Source: Diaporthe sp. PMI_573
Lineage: Eukaryota > Ascomycota > Sordariomycetes > Diaporthales > Diaporthaceae
DNA: 64,000 nucleotides
Direction of reading: 5' to 3'
NCBI GenBank assembly: GCA_021399435.1
Contig: JAJTUP010000115.1
Span: 96,275-160,274, forward strand
Under the pieces are notes generated by a model, which saw only the letters and a list, made by a program, of their open reading frames with translations, was not told the DNA's origin and did not search any database. The translations under genes were made by a program, and so were the position numbers. Positions 19,654 to 31,017 of this stretch are shown here, piece after piece; position 1 is the first letter of the stretch, and the number at the start of each line of letters is the position of its first letter.

Positions 19654-21541
19654 CAAACCGAAACTGCGAGATGCGTCCATTAGTGGTCTCAGATTTTTGC
19701 CCGCAGCGAATCATGCGCATGTTGATCTCTCTGGCTTTCGACGCAGAACCAGATCCTATGTTACCAACGGCATAGTGCGGCCAACGACGTTAGTATTTAC
19801 AAAAACGAAACGAGGGAGAACTTGGCAGGGGGAAAGTCAAATGTATAGTGAGGCTGCTGTGGGCAGATTTCATGGGAAGCTGTTGGTTCTTTTCGTCTCC
19901 CGTTACAAGTTTAATCATCGAATTAAGCTTTGCGCCGATGCTAGGAGCGTTTAATTGAAATTCGACTGTGACATTGAAGGGAAGCCTGAAGGTTCAATTA
20001 CGTACAGAACAAGCGCTAGGCCTCGTAAGGACGTTGTTTTTGAGCAGCTTGCTGGGCTCAACACATCAGCCTTACTGTGATACGCTAAGGCGTACGCTAA
20101 ACCCATTGAGTACAAAGTTTTGACCATTTCAATTGCGCCCCATCTTGATCAACTCACTTGTACTGCCGAACAGCGAAGCACTATAGAGTACACACGGCAG
20201 TCAACCAGAGACACAGTATTGCTTCTTCCAACGATGAATAGCGACCGAGAGGCGCCCTGTACCACCAGCCCGCCCTCCAGGGCCGATGCTGAGCCCGGGA
20301 CCCATGACACCTAAAGAGCTGTAGGGAGGACTTCTGAGTCCCATACGGATTTGAAGTAGGGTGCCCGAACGCCACCTCACCAGGCCTCAGCCTGTTACAC
20401 TGAGTGAGGAAAAGAAAGGGGAGAGCGAAGCTCTGGCGGTCCCTGGCTCGCGAAGTCTTGAAGCGACTGTGGGGCTAAGGGTTAGGGTCCTTGTGACGGC
20501 CAGAGGGCTTGCCTACCGTGGCTGCCGTCACAAATGAGACTGCCTTTCAACCTGCTCGTGATATAAGTGGGCTGGTATCTCTCATTGGGTCCTGACCTTG
20601 CATATATGGTAGCGTGGGGATTGAGAATCATAAAGACCATCCCCTTCTCATTCAATGTAAACAGAGCCGAGCACTACTTAAACGGTTGTAGTATACAGTG
20701 CTGCAGGCCTCGTCCGTACAAACATTAATCTCCTTCTTTGCCCATGTAGCAGGCGGCAGGCATTCGGCGAAAGATTTGCTTCTTCTCCCTTTCAAATTGT
20801 GGAACTATGGATTGTCGAACAACAAGGGAAGGAGGAATCGGCTACCGAAGAGACATCATTCCAGGCCAAGATAAGTTTCATTGTGAGCCAAGGTAGTCTC
20901 TTCGGTCATTTCTCTCGACTGATACACCTTTGGGGATAGCTCTGCAAGAAGAGTTTCAGGGATGCTGATGCTGCGTTTATTTAAGCGGACATGGGATATG
21001 AACCGGTAAAGAGCCTCAGTCGGTATGGAACTGACTCCTCCGGCAATATTCACATATCCAGGCTTGAGTCATTCGACCTGGCGAGAATCTCAAAAAGACT
21101 CGTAGATCTGATTCCACCTCCCACATTTGCTGTGTGGCACTTTTATATCTCGAATAAGGGCACTTCAAAGCCTCGCCTGGTGAGGAAAGCGACTTCAAGT
21201 TTTCGGATTTCTCAAATTTTCCGCAGACACTCCCGCAAGACTACGAGAAGTCATTTGAGAGTATCAGTGCCAGACACCCCACCCCCCGAAACCTGTCACC
21301 TATCACGAGGGCCCTCCTCTTGCCCCCGATTTCAATATCCTGCGTAGTCCTCGGGAACTACTCGAACTTGGCGAGATCCCCAGCGTGACTACGCAGTACT
21401 GGCATTCTGGCAAGAAGGTTTCTGGCACAGCGTTCCATCACGAGGATGAAGCTATACAGTCGTGCGATAACACTTGGGCATTTTCTGCAAGCTAAACATC
21501 AGTATCTCTACACAGCAGAGGCATGATTTCAACGACGTACC
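19654..21541. other. Stretch without a recognisable gene
   Basis: Only short frames are present. None has a convincing start, codon pattern or motif. No tRNA-like clover-leaf or repeat was recognised. Confidence 0.45.
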
Positions 21542-22635
21542 TTATCCGACCCTCCTCCCATCCATCTCTAACTCAACGCCAGCCTCTCCCATTTTAGCAG
21601 CAAGCACCGCTCCACGGGCACCGCCTTCCTGTTCGCTCTCGCCAGCCACAACCCCCTGAGACACAAGGTAATCACTATGGGTGATGACAATGATGTACCT
21701 GTACCTTGTCGCAGCCATCAAGTCACACCACCTCAAGAGGCCGCCTGGCCGACGGCGTCAAGGCTGTCAAACACCTCGTCGATGAGCATGTAGTGGGCGC
21801 GGTGCGGGGAGCGGACGTGGCCGACGTACAGCAGCGCGAAGAAGAGGGCGAGATCGATCCGCTTGCGCTCACCGCCGCTGCGCTTGCCATAAGATAGGCG
21901 GGCGTCAACCGAGAGGGAGCTATCGAGGGCGGCGGCCGAGGTGTCCTGTTCGTCCTCACCCACCGTCTCGGCAGCCGACCTGTCGCCGGCGAAGAGGGAG
22001 CGCAGCATACCAGTTGTCAAAGCGGTAGCATGCCGGCTATCCTCGAAAAGGATGGTAAGGATCTGCGTGATAACGGTGTTCAGCTCCGCGAGGGACTGGT
22101 CCAGGACGAACTTCCGGAAGGTAAAGGACGACTTGGCAGGGCTGGATGACGAGGGAGTGGGAGAGGAGACACGGCGAGATTTCTGCGCGAGCGAGGAGGC
22201 CCAGAAGTCGAGGAGGCTGCGGTCTGCCGCGAGCCTATCCATCTCGTCTCGGAGAACCTCGCGATCTGCCTCCAGGTTTTGCCAAGTTGCCGATTCGTTC
22301 TCGATGATCTGTCCGTACGTCGCTATTCTTGCAGAATGTTCTAGCACGGCCCCTTCGAGCTCTCCAAGCTTCGCTTGTTTAGCAGTGTGGAGCTCCCGTT
22401 GACCCTGAAGGCCGGCCAGCATTCCGAGGGCTGCGTTCAGCTCTGCGGGTATAGCCTTGGCGTCGTCTGCAGAAACTTCGTTGAGACTGGCCCGCACGTC
22501 GCATTCCGGCATGTCTCTCTCACTGGCAATCTGTTGGATGATACATGGGTCGGACATAAGATAACTTAAACGGGATAGATGCCGTCGCTGTTCTGTCTCT
22601 CGACCGACCCTGCCCTCTCGTCTTTTGGCCGCCAT
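21542..22635 (-). pseudogene. Rad50/SMC-like ATPase fragment, 5'-truncated and frameshifted
   Basis: Minus-strand reading. Long helical stretches rich in L, E, A and R (residues about 60-160) look like coiled coil. They are followed by the ABC signature SGGERKRIDLALFFALL and a Walker B/D-loop YMLIDEVFDSLDAVGQ. The frame stops at TGA near 21733 and continues in another frame as RWCDLMAATRYRY and IIVITHSDY, the H-loop region expected next; a single missing base explains this. No Walker A half exists upstream, since the homologous part begins abruptly near 22585. It is a remnant of a Rad50/SbcC-like ATPase; the exact family is uncertain. Confidence 0.7.
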
Positions 22636-22706
22636 CCTCCCCTCCCGGCCTTATCCAAGTGTTCCTCTCATCCGCCGTATTGGTCTCGTTATATACCGAT
22701 ACCCCA

Positions 22707-23440
22707 TCACCAGCGGGGATATTTCTCCTCGGTGGACGTTGGGTGATGAGTGAGGGGGGCACTCGTGAGAGGCCCGCCTACTTTTTGATCGTCGCGCCTC
22801 TCTATGTCTGGGTCTGCCTGCAATCCATCGCCTTTCTCCGCGTCTAGATCTGCTTGCAATTGACGATGGGGCTCCTTCGGTTGGGAAGCCTGCTCCAAGA
22901 CGCCATCCATGATCTTTTTCATTTCCCGGCTCCCGAGATACGCCGACAAAGAAATCAACAGGACCACGACTAAGCAGATGAAGCCAATGACGGACCAGAA
23001 GATGACGACGGTCTTTCCGAGCTTGTAGAATATGTCGACGTGGTAGGCGTGGTCGGCGTGTCCCGCCTCGCGCAGGACCTCGGCCCAGCGGTACTTGCGC
23101 ACGGCGTCCCAAGCCGGCGCTGTGATGGCGAGATGCAGGACTGAAGCACCTAACAGGCGGAGCAAGACGTGGCGGCGGTACTCGGTGCCCCAACTTTCGT
23201 AGCTATACGCGATCATGCCGCCATTGCCGAAGAGTCCGAGAAAGGCGAAAACAAGGATGACCGCGGTCCAGTCCCAGTTATTGCTGCCGTGTCCCGAGAG
23301 TTGGACAAAGTCTTTGAGCCATTTGAAGGTCTCGACGATAGTGTAAATGTTGAAGCCAGCACTGGCTGTGCTGAAGAGGGCTATGACAATAATGAAGAAT
23401 ATAACCCCCCCCCCCGGAGAGCCTTGTTGTTGAAGCCCAT
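22707..23440 (-). CDS. Four-pass membrane protein of unknown function
   Basis: Hydrophobic segments are GVIFFIIVIALFSTASAGF, TAVILVFAFLGLFGNGGMI, a third around LLRLLGASVLHLAITAPAW, and a fourth around VVIFWSVIGFICLVVVLLI. A charged cytosolic-type tail of about 75 residues follows. The natural start appears to be the ATG at 23440 (MGFNNKALR), but it is out of frame with the body by one base across a run of 11 G (C on the plus strand, 23405-23415); the in-frame reading upstream has no ATG at all. Fragments resembling its VLREAGHADHAYHVDIFY segment occur at 23870-23940, 27105-27175 and about 29610-29700, so it belongs to a locally duplicated and decaying family. Confidence 0.6.
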
Positions 23441-24496
23441 TGTAGAAAAGATCGAGCAAAGGACGAAGGGCAAATGTGAGCGCTATAGGCGTGTGTGGTA
23501 GTGTGGCCTCGTGTTGTGCTGGGCTGAAGGGGCAAGCAAAATGAGTTGTCGAGAAAATAGAGAGAAGAAAAGCATGTGGCCAGGGGGCGGGATCTGTTGC
23601 GCCTTTTAACCGTCTCGGGCTGTTTTGAACGCGCTATGCTCGGGGTGTAAAGTCTGCCTTGCGGTTGCCTGTTCGACCTAGCGGACATCTTCTGGTGAGG
23701 TGGTCGCCCTCTGTGTCCCCGCGGATATGCAGGGGGTTGGTCAATTTACTAGCGTGGTTAGGCAACAGGCAAGGCATACATTCGGTGATGAATTTCTTTC
23801 AGACGTTTCTACTTTATGCTTTGTGCCCCGTTACATTTTCTCCGTATTATCTGTCTTATGTCCGACGCCAGCCGGACGTTCTGCGCGAGGCGGGCCACCC
23901 AGACCACGTGGCCGCCATGGACATTCTCTTTTACGTCCAATTTTCCTTTTTGAGTCCAGATGCTCAAGTAAGGTCAGCTCTTTGGCTAACAACATTAACC
24001 TAATATTAATCACGAGAGAACGGTCGTTGTGATTGGCCAAGGAAATATATCTAGTAAAGTAGGTACCTAGGTACAGAAAGTTTTTCCATTTTCCTGTTGA
24101 AGAAGAAATGAAGGGAAGAAACGAAGAAACGAAAGAAGGCAACGGTTTTGAAGGCGTACGATTCCCCAGCAGTCAACCTGTGCACCTACCACCTATGTGA
24201 GGAACCCGTACAAGTGACTCACTGCCCTCGGAACTGGTTTCCTAGGGTCCTTCCTTCTGAATGTGCCGCTCGGGACCTCGACTGCCAGCTCTTCAAGAAT
24301 GGGGTCCAGCAGATCGTGATCAACTGAGCGGACGATCTGGTCCCAGATGCTCGTTACGCGCTTTGAGAGAACAACAAACAAGCACTAATCAACCCAACTA
24401 AGTATTGTCTGGCACAAATAAGCCAAATAAGCACCCAACAAATCCACTTTGTTGCCCAACTAGTCGTCTATCAAAGTGTTCACTGCGACGATCTAC

Positions 24497-24775
24497 TTAG
24501 GCTTCCTTCAGGCCGTCATTGCCTTCTACTTTGTCTGTCATCCAATTATAGAAAGGTTGTAAGAGCTCTGCAAGCGATTTTGTGAAAGCGCTCATGCCTC
24601 CCTTTAACGACTGGATTACCTGTTCAATTCCATCCATCTTCTGTGTTAATCGGTCCACTTTATGAGATACCTCCCTTGTATAATTTTCAATGTTTTGAAG
24701 TGATTGCTCGAGCTGGCGTAGGTTTGCTGCCTTATCGCCATAGGAAGGGCTTGGGAATATGTTAGATTTGCTCAT
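24497..24775 (-). CDS. Small coiled-coil protein, left palindrome arm
   Basis: 92 residues from ATG. The centre (LRQLEQSLQNIENYTREVSH through KMDGIEQVIQSLKGGM) has heptad-like spacing of L, I and V and is probably a coiled coil; the C-terminus is acidic. An identical gene lies at 26270-26548 in the other arm. No family recognised. Just upstream in the same direction lies a 44-codon ORF, MDSSEQSYDLAPLLENDS..., at 24799-24933 (mirror 26112-26246), whose frame is open for about 40 further codons without ATG. The two may be exons or short neighbouring genes. Confidence 0.45.
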   Translation of the reverse strand: MSKSNIFPSPSYGDKAANLRQLEQSLQNIENYTREVSHKVDRLTQKMDGIEQVIQSLKGGMSAFTKSLAELLQPFYNWMTDKVEGNDGLKEA

Positions 24776-26269
24776 CCGCTAGGAGGAAGTTCCCAGGCTT
24801 ACTGTAATTCGCTGCATACAGGCAGCGGTTGAACATCCCAGAGGTTTGTCATATCTGAGCCATAATTCTGTGTCCATAAGGAATCATTTTCTAGAAGTGG
24901 AGCCAAGTCATAAGACTGTTCGGAACTGTCCATGTCGATTAAGCAGGTCGAGATGGAGCAATGTAAAATGCTTTGATGATGTGCAGTACCAGGATGTTGA
25001 TAAAAGTCAATGGTTTTATTTCACTGTAGTATAGATATGTTAGGTTTCAACTTGTAATACATACTACTGTACGATATTTATAATTATGTATAATGTTTTA
25101 TATTACGCGATTTCTTAAATCTTAAATTGAATATTTTTCTCCCTAATACATCCTGAAACGTGAACCCAAAGATATGTAAGCAGTCATTTCTAATTATATC
25201 TCTTATTTCTTACAATTTCCGTTTCCAGTTACACGGCGATCGTGCTGCAAAAGACACATTCGGTGCCACATGGGTCCGTGTCTTATGTGTGGCAAGCTAC
25301 GCTCTTGACAGTAAACACTATCCACTTCTTGAGGCTTAATTGTTCCCAATTTGTCCTGATTCATTGGCTCGGCTATATCTAAGCGGCCCGCTCTAAACAT
25401 AGACAGTTTCAAGTATTTTCATGTCAGCCTGTTTATGGGGCTGTTTTGGGTTAGGGGGTTCAACTATTATGTGCTCAAGTACTTCATCAACAAACGTACG
25501 TATATTAAATTATTATTCGTTCCATTATGCAGGGCCTTATGCACTGTACGTTTGTTGATGAAGTACTTGAGCACATAATAGTTGAACCCCCTAACCCAAA
25601 ACAGCCCCATAAACAGGCTGACATGAAAATACTTGAAACTGTCTATGTTTAGAGCGGGCCGCTTAGATATAGCCGAGCCAATGAATCAGGACAAATTGGG
25701 AACAATTAAGCCTCAAGAAGTGGATAGTGTTTACTGTCAAGAGCGTAGCTTGCCACACATAAGACACGGACCCATGTGGCACCGAATGTGTCTTTTGCAG
25801 CACGATCGCCGTGTAACTGGAAACGGAAATTGTAAGAAATAAGAGATATAATTAGAAATGACTGCTTACATATCTTTGGGTTCACGTTTCAGGATGTATT
25901 AGGGAGAAAAATATTCAATTTAAGATTTAAGAAATCGCGTAATATAAAACATTATACATAATTATAAATATCGTACAGTAGTATGTATTACAAGTTGAAA
26001 CCTAACATATCTATACTACAGTGAAATAAAACCATTGACTTTTATCAACATCCTGGTACTGCACATCATCAAAGCATTTTACATTGCTCCATCTCGACCT
26101 GCTTAATCGACATGGACAGTTCCGAACAGTCTTATGACTTGGCTCCACTTCTAGAAAATGATTCCTTATGGACACAGAATTATGGCTCAGATATGACAAA
26201 CCTCTGGGATGTTCAACCGCTGCCTGTATGCAGCGAATTACAGTAAGCCTGGGAACTTCCTCCTAGCGG

Positions 26270-26548
26270 ATGAGCAAATCTAACATATTCCCAAGCCCTT
26301 CCTATGGCGATAAGGCAGCAAACCTACGCCAGCTCGAGCAATCACTTCAAAACATTGAAAATTATACAAGGGAGGTATCTCATAAAGTGGACCGATTAAC
26401 ACAGAAGATGGATGGAATTGAACAGGTAATCCAGTCGTTAAAGGGAGGCATGAGCGCTTTCACAAAATCGCTTGCAGAGCTCTTACAACCTTTCTATAAT
26501 TGGATGACAGACAAAGTAGAAGGCAATGACGGCCTGAAGGAAGCCTAA
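26270..26548 (+). CDS. Small coiled-coil protein, right palindrome arm
   Basis: Exact mirror of the 92-residue ORF at 24497-24775. Being identical, the two genes are transcribed outward from the palindrome centre if they are expressed. Upstream in the same arm, after 25546, the frame CTFVDEVLEHIIVEPPNP (no ATG) and the ORF MFRAGRLDIAEPMNQDKL (25648-25842) are also mirrored; none has a recognised family. Confidence 0.45.
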   Translation: MSKSNIFPSPSYGDKAANLRQLEQSLQNIENYTREVSHKVDRLTQKMDGIEQVIQSLKGGMSAFTKSLAELLQPFYNWMTDKVEGNDGLKEA

Positions 26549-27579
26549 GTAGATCGTCGCAGTGAACACTTTGATAGACGACTAGTTGGGCAACAAAGTG
26601 GATTTGTTGGGTGCTTATTTGGCTTATTTGTGCCAGACAATACTTAGTTGGGTTGATTAGTGCTTGTTTGTTGTTCTCTCAAAGCGCGTAACGAGCATCT
26701 GGGACCAGATCGTCCGCTCAGTTGATCACGATCTGCTGGACCCCATTCTTGAAGAGCTGGCAGTCGAGGTCCCGAGCGGCACATTCAGAAGGAAGGACCC
26801 TAGGAAACCAGTTCCGAGGGCAGTGAGTCACTTGTACGGGTTCCTCACATAGGTGGTAGGTGCACAGGTTGACTGCTGGGGAATCGTACGCCTTCAAAAC
26901 CGTTGCCTTCTTTCGTTTCTTCGTTTCTTCCCTTCATTTCTTCTTCAACAGGAAAATGGAAAAACTTTCTGTACCTAGGTACCTACTTTACTAGATATAT
27001 TTCCTTGGCCAATCACAACGACCGTTCTCTCGTGATTAATATTAGGTTAATGTTGTTAGCCAAAGAGCTGACCTTACTTGAGCATCTGGACTCAAAAAGG
27101 AAAATTGGACGTAAAAGAGAATGTCCATGGCGGCCACGTGGTCTGGGTGGCCCGCCTCGCGCAGAACGTCCGGCTGGCGTCGGACATAAGACAGATAATA
27201 CGGAGAAAATGTAACGGGGCACAAAGCATAAAGTAGAAACGTCTGAAAGAAATTCATCACCGAATGTATGCCTTGCCTGTTGCCTAACCACGCTAGTAAA
27301 TTGACCAACCCCCTGCATATCCGCGGGGACACAGAGGGCGACCACCTCACCAGAAGATGTCCGCTAGGTCGAACAGGCAACCGCAAGGCAGACTTTACAC
27401 CCCGAGCATAGCGCGTTCAAAACAGCCCGAGACGGTTAAAAGGCGCAACAGATCCCGCCCCCTGGCCACATGCTTTTCTTCTCTCTATTTTCTCGACAAC
27501 TCATTTTGCTTGCCCCTTCAGCCCAGCACAACACGAGGCCACACTACCACACACGCCTATAGCGCTCACATTTGCCCTT

Positions 27580-27786
27580 GGCCCGTCGCTTCACGGAGCA
27601 ACCAGCCCTCGTCATCGCGCTCCGGGTATTGCCATGAATCTTTGACGACAAACTGTTGTGAGATAGCACAGGAAACAGGTTTGTTGGGTGCAATGATGAA
27701 GATGTGTCAATTCTTCCAAAAATGCGATGTTGCATGTATCTTGCTTGTTCTCAATAATTCATGGAAAGCAGCTTCATCATATAGCT
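27580..27786. other. Unique sequence next to right palindrome edge
   Basis: At 27579/27580 the right arm leaves homology with the left arm and unique sequence begins. The copied upstream region of the membrane-protein gene therefore ends against unrelated DNA. An open frame beginning at ATG 27357 in the arm runs across the junction to 27839 by chance. Confidence 0.5.
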
Positions 27787-28056
27787 ATGTGCAGGACGTC
27801 TTTGTGCGGCTCTGCCGCACTAATCTGCCTTGCGTTTAGCCTTGTGTTGTGCCCTGTGTTCGCCTACAATTTAGCCCAATGCATGGCCACCTTTGGTGGC
27901 CTCATCGCCCTGTTTTACAGCCCTGTCATCCCTGCAGTTGAGGGGAACCTGCAAAACTTCCAACACAAACAGGGCATCTGGATCTCCTGCTTGCCCTTGC
28001 CCTTGCCTGCCTCGTCGCCACGCATTGCATCCTCGCCCGCAGGACGTGCCGTCTAA
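27787..28056 (+). CDS. Small protein with hydrophobic N-terminal segment, unknown
   Basis: 89 residues from ATG at 27787. The N-terminus CGSAALICLAFSLVLCPVFA looks like a signal peptide or membrane anchor, and a second apolar stretch CMATFGGLIALFYSPVIPAV follows. No family recognised. It ends 3 bases inside the convergent gene at 28053-28403. It lies just downstream of the palindrome, so the duplicated promoter region could in principle drive it; this is inference. Confidence 0.3.
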   Translation: MCRTSLCGSAALICLAFSLVLCPVFAYNLAQCMATFGGLIALFYSPVIPAVEGNLQNFQHKQGIWISCLPLPLPASSPRIASSPAGRAV

Positions 28057-28403
28057 TAACCATAGTCCATGTAGACACTCCGTTGCGCCCGTTCGGCATT
28101 TAGCTCACTCCGCCTAGCCTTCCATAAAGAAAACTCCTCCAAGGTTTTCCTGACAGCATCGCACTTGAATTGTATAAATGGATGGTCTTCAGCCAGAGTT
28201 TCTCCATTAGCGTATGGTAGGTCTGGCTCGTCCGCGGCCGAGCCGTCCTGATAAACATTATCGGTAGTGGCCGCGGTGTACTTGTCGAGGCCGGGCTTGT
28301 GGTGCTGAGTGCCGACCGTTTGCTTGCGCGGGGCGCTGGTCATGCTTGCGATGGACTCTCCGGGATCCTTGGATGCGGTCGGGTCGCGATAATCGACAGA
28401 CAT
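28053..28403 (-). CDS. Small hydrophilic protein, unknown
   Basis: 116 residues from ATG at 28403. Polar and charged throughout; the C-terminal half (DHPFIQFKCDAVRKTLEEFS LWKARRSELNAERA) is probably helical. No transmembrane segment or signal peptide and no recognised family. Confidence 0.4.
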   Translation of the reverse strand: MSVDYRDPTASKDPGESIASMTSAPRKQTVGTQHHKPGLDKYTAATTDNVYQDGSAADEPDLPYANGETLAEDHPFIQFKCDAVRKTLEEFSLWKARRSELNAERAQRSVYMDYGY

Positions 28404-29952
28404 CGAGGCAGTCTAAAAAGGACACAGATGCTAAGCAGTGTGAAAAAAGGCTAGTGATTTTGTTTGAACCGAGAGGCGATAATGTGCCCGAAAAAGAGAC
28501 AATGTGGCTGGCCGTGGGAAGCTCGCATGGGGCTCCACATTCCTTGGCAGCATCGACCCGAAATCTCATTCGCGCCCAGCTTGGTCGCCCCTAATTTGGG
28601 ATTTGCAAGATAGTGAAGTAAAGTACGAAATTAAATGTACAGTACTGTAAGGCTTTCTCAAAAGAACTATAAATCCTTTAAAAGTTAGCTTGAATTATTG
28701 TAACCCAGCATCCATGTAATGGTGACAAACGAAAGATCAAATCGATCAAAGTACGGTCTTTCGTTGTTTTCACCACGGACGCTATTTACTCACACATTAG
28801 GCCAAGTCTACCGACTCCACTCGATGTCCAAGGATTTGGCTAAAGGCTTCCTGCTGTCCGATATGTTAAACGATGAAGACTCACATCTATCATGCAACGC
28901 TGCAGAGGCACAATCGTCGTTAGGCAAATTGCCCATCTTTAAGACTTGGGCGGAAGCCTTAAAAAGATTCTCGAGCCTGGTCGAGGAAGGAGGTTTCGTT
29001 AACAGATAAGGCTGAGGCATTAATGGTGGGAGCTGGAAGAGCTGCGTGATCACTCGAGTTTCCAAAACAGTAAAAGTCCTTCACACGCCACATACTTCGT
29101 CTCGTTCATCAGTGGACGTAAAATATAGAGAGAAATATCCAGTTTAGAGTCGATGACCAAAGCTTTGTGGAAGGCTAAGTACTAAACCGCACTTATTGGA
29201 AGAAATAATACCGGATTTTTTTCGACATCTACTGGGGTAGGAGCCATAACATGACCGACAAGGATGTCACGGATGAAGTCCGTCGGCGTGTCCGAGCTGG
29301 CAGCGGGCGACGCCAAGATGATCCTCGCTGAGAACATGGACCGCGCGTTCGCAGACGGGGCGTTTGGCTGCCGTGGTTCGCTTGTGAAAATGATCGCGGT
29401 GAGAGGGAGGGGTTCAGGCCGGTGGCTGGGACAAACAATCGTTGCCGAACACGTAGTCTGGCTGGAACTCAAAACTCACGCTCCAGGGGCGGTATGATTA
29501 ATCATGATTTTGGGTACGCCATCTATTTCCTTCAGTGTGAATATCCAGTTTCATCGGTCAATGATCATTCGTCCGCAGTAGCCTGTTTCAAACGATGAAT
29601 GTCTGGACTCAACAAGGACAATGTCCATCAGGCTGCGTAGTCCGGATTGTCAGCCTCGCGCAAAACGTCCGGCTGGCGTTGGGCCGACCTCCTGCACGAG
29701 GCGGGACCGCTGCATGCCACTATTCCCACACACTTAAGGGCACCAAATAAGCACTATTAGACCCAAGTGTTGGCAAACATTGCCTAAATTAAACAAATTA
29801 AGCACTATTAGACCTAAGTGTTGGCAAATGTTGCCTACATTGCCCACGATGCCTACGTCGTCGCCTATGTGACCCAGTTATCAAATAGTAAGACAATAAA
29901 GCCGGGCATCACGGCGACGATCTCGTCCTGCGTTTCCTTGGGTATCTTCTAG
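28404..29952. other. Stretch with gene scraps, no intact gene seen
   Basis: Short frames at 28719-29009 (+) and 29182-29472 (-) have no recognised family. Around 29600-29720 the minus strand matches a decayed copy of the segment found in the palindrome arms (words CGCCAGCCGGACGTT and GCGCGAGGC). A direct repeat TTAAGCACTATTAGACC(C/T)AAGT is present near 29750 and 29798. Confidence 0.4.
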
Positions 29953-30186
29953 CAGAGAACATATCCTGGTTTAGGACAACTACCGCTTGAGCAGATCTAC
30001 CAGTATCCACTGACTGACGAATCGATAAGCCACTTGGACTACTTCGAAGCATCATGCAGCGAAGCAACGTCCACCTGTATGGGTAACACCAAGTTCCGTC
30101 GTTGTATCTCCTTGTGTGATGAAGCTGAGAAGTGTAAGTTGATGCCGAGTTGCAAGGCTCTGCAAGGCTTATTCAGGCGTGTTTAG
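29953..30186 (+). other. Cysteine-rich open frame, possible second exon of a small secreted protein
   Basis: 77 codons follow directly after a TTCTAG that could be a 3' splice site; there is no in-frame ATG before the internal one at CMGN. Six cysteines lie in a compact segment: C-x6-C-x9-C-x3-C-x6-C-x5-C (ASCSEATSTCMGNTKF, RRCISLCDEAEKC, MPSC). Such spacing is usual in small secreted fungal proteins, but no signal-peptide exon could be found upstream. The call as a gene is therefore weak. Confidence 0.25.
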
Positions 30187-31017
30187 CGATGTTGAAATTG
30201 AAATGGAGAAGTTGTTCGGGATTGCCTGGGTCACAATATACTATATATCGTTCAGGGATCGACTTTACTTCCTCTTTCTTTTGCAAGCTTTCACTAGTAT
30301 CCATAAGCCGTATTGAGAATAAACAGTCAGATCTATTGACCTTATCGACCGCCCAAGGCACCGAGCGGGAGCATTTGAATGAGTCCGACTCTGCAAGCGG
30401 AAATTAGAGGCGGCGGCGGCCGGAGAGCAGAGTGCGTCCCTTGTGTGTGGCCCTCAGGGTGAGATAGTGTGGTACTCCTTATCTCCAACCCATGCAACAA
30501 GGTATGTTTGGACGTGAGTCGTTTGGACACGCATCGGCAGGGAGCTCTCGTCATCGCTCACAAGACGGGAAGTTGCAAAAGTACAGCACCCCTGACCAAT
30601 GATATTTGTCCCGCGCCTCACGCCGAAGTCCCAATGTCCTTATAGTCTGTATTTTTTGGAAGTACTTTAGTTGGACAGAAGTACATATGCAAAAGCGTGA
30701 AAATACAGTATATACGTTCGAAAGCACTATAGGACAGTACATGATTTGCCTTTACTTTTAGAAACGGTGTGGCAGTAGCGGCTATATAAATAATTAATAT
30801 GTCCTGCTCCTTTTTCACTTTACGCCCATGGCCGGACAGCTTCCCTTTCTGAGAAAAAGTACAAAGTGCCAGTTTTACATTCGCTCGGTAGCCTTGTCGC
30901 AAATTTTATTTTCTCCTGCTAAACACTACTCACGAAGCTTGCTCGACCTCATCAGCCGAACAACACAATATTATCTCGGCCAATGCTCTAGTATCATCCT
31001 TACGCGCCTCGCCCAAC
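30187..31017. other. Non-coding stretch, upstream region of the DUF3455 gene
   Basis: No gene supported. The last 300 bases before 31018 are AT-rich with TATATAAATAATTAATATG near 30782, possibly core-promoter sequence for the gene that follows. Confidence 0.4.

Larger units (their letters stand above)
23466..27579. repeat. Giant perfect palindrome, 2034-bp arms, 46-bp centre
   Basis: Bases 23466-25499 are the reverse complement of 25546-27579; positions pair so that coordinates sum to 51045. No mismatch was found in the stretches compared, and every translated ORF in one arm is mirrored exactly in the other. The unpaired centre is 25500-25545. The left arm ends 26 bases before the probable ATG of the membrane-protein gene, so that gene's upstream region is copied and points right at 27579. 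The inner 24.4-26.6 kb is AT-rich. Neither outer edge shows terminal repeats or a target duplication. Confidence 0.96.

Noticed and set aside
23466..27579. Foldback-type transposon
   Set aside because: No conserved termini or target duplication at the outer edges, and the left arm consists of the upstream region of an adjacent gene.
27357..27839. 160-codon ORF running out of the right palindrome arm
   Set aside because: Its mirror in the left arm diverges at the palindrome edge; the joined frame crosses unrelated DNA by chance.
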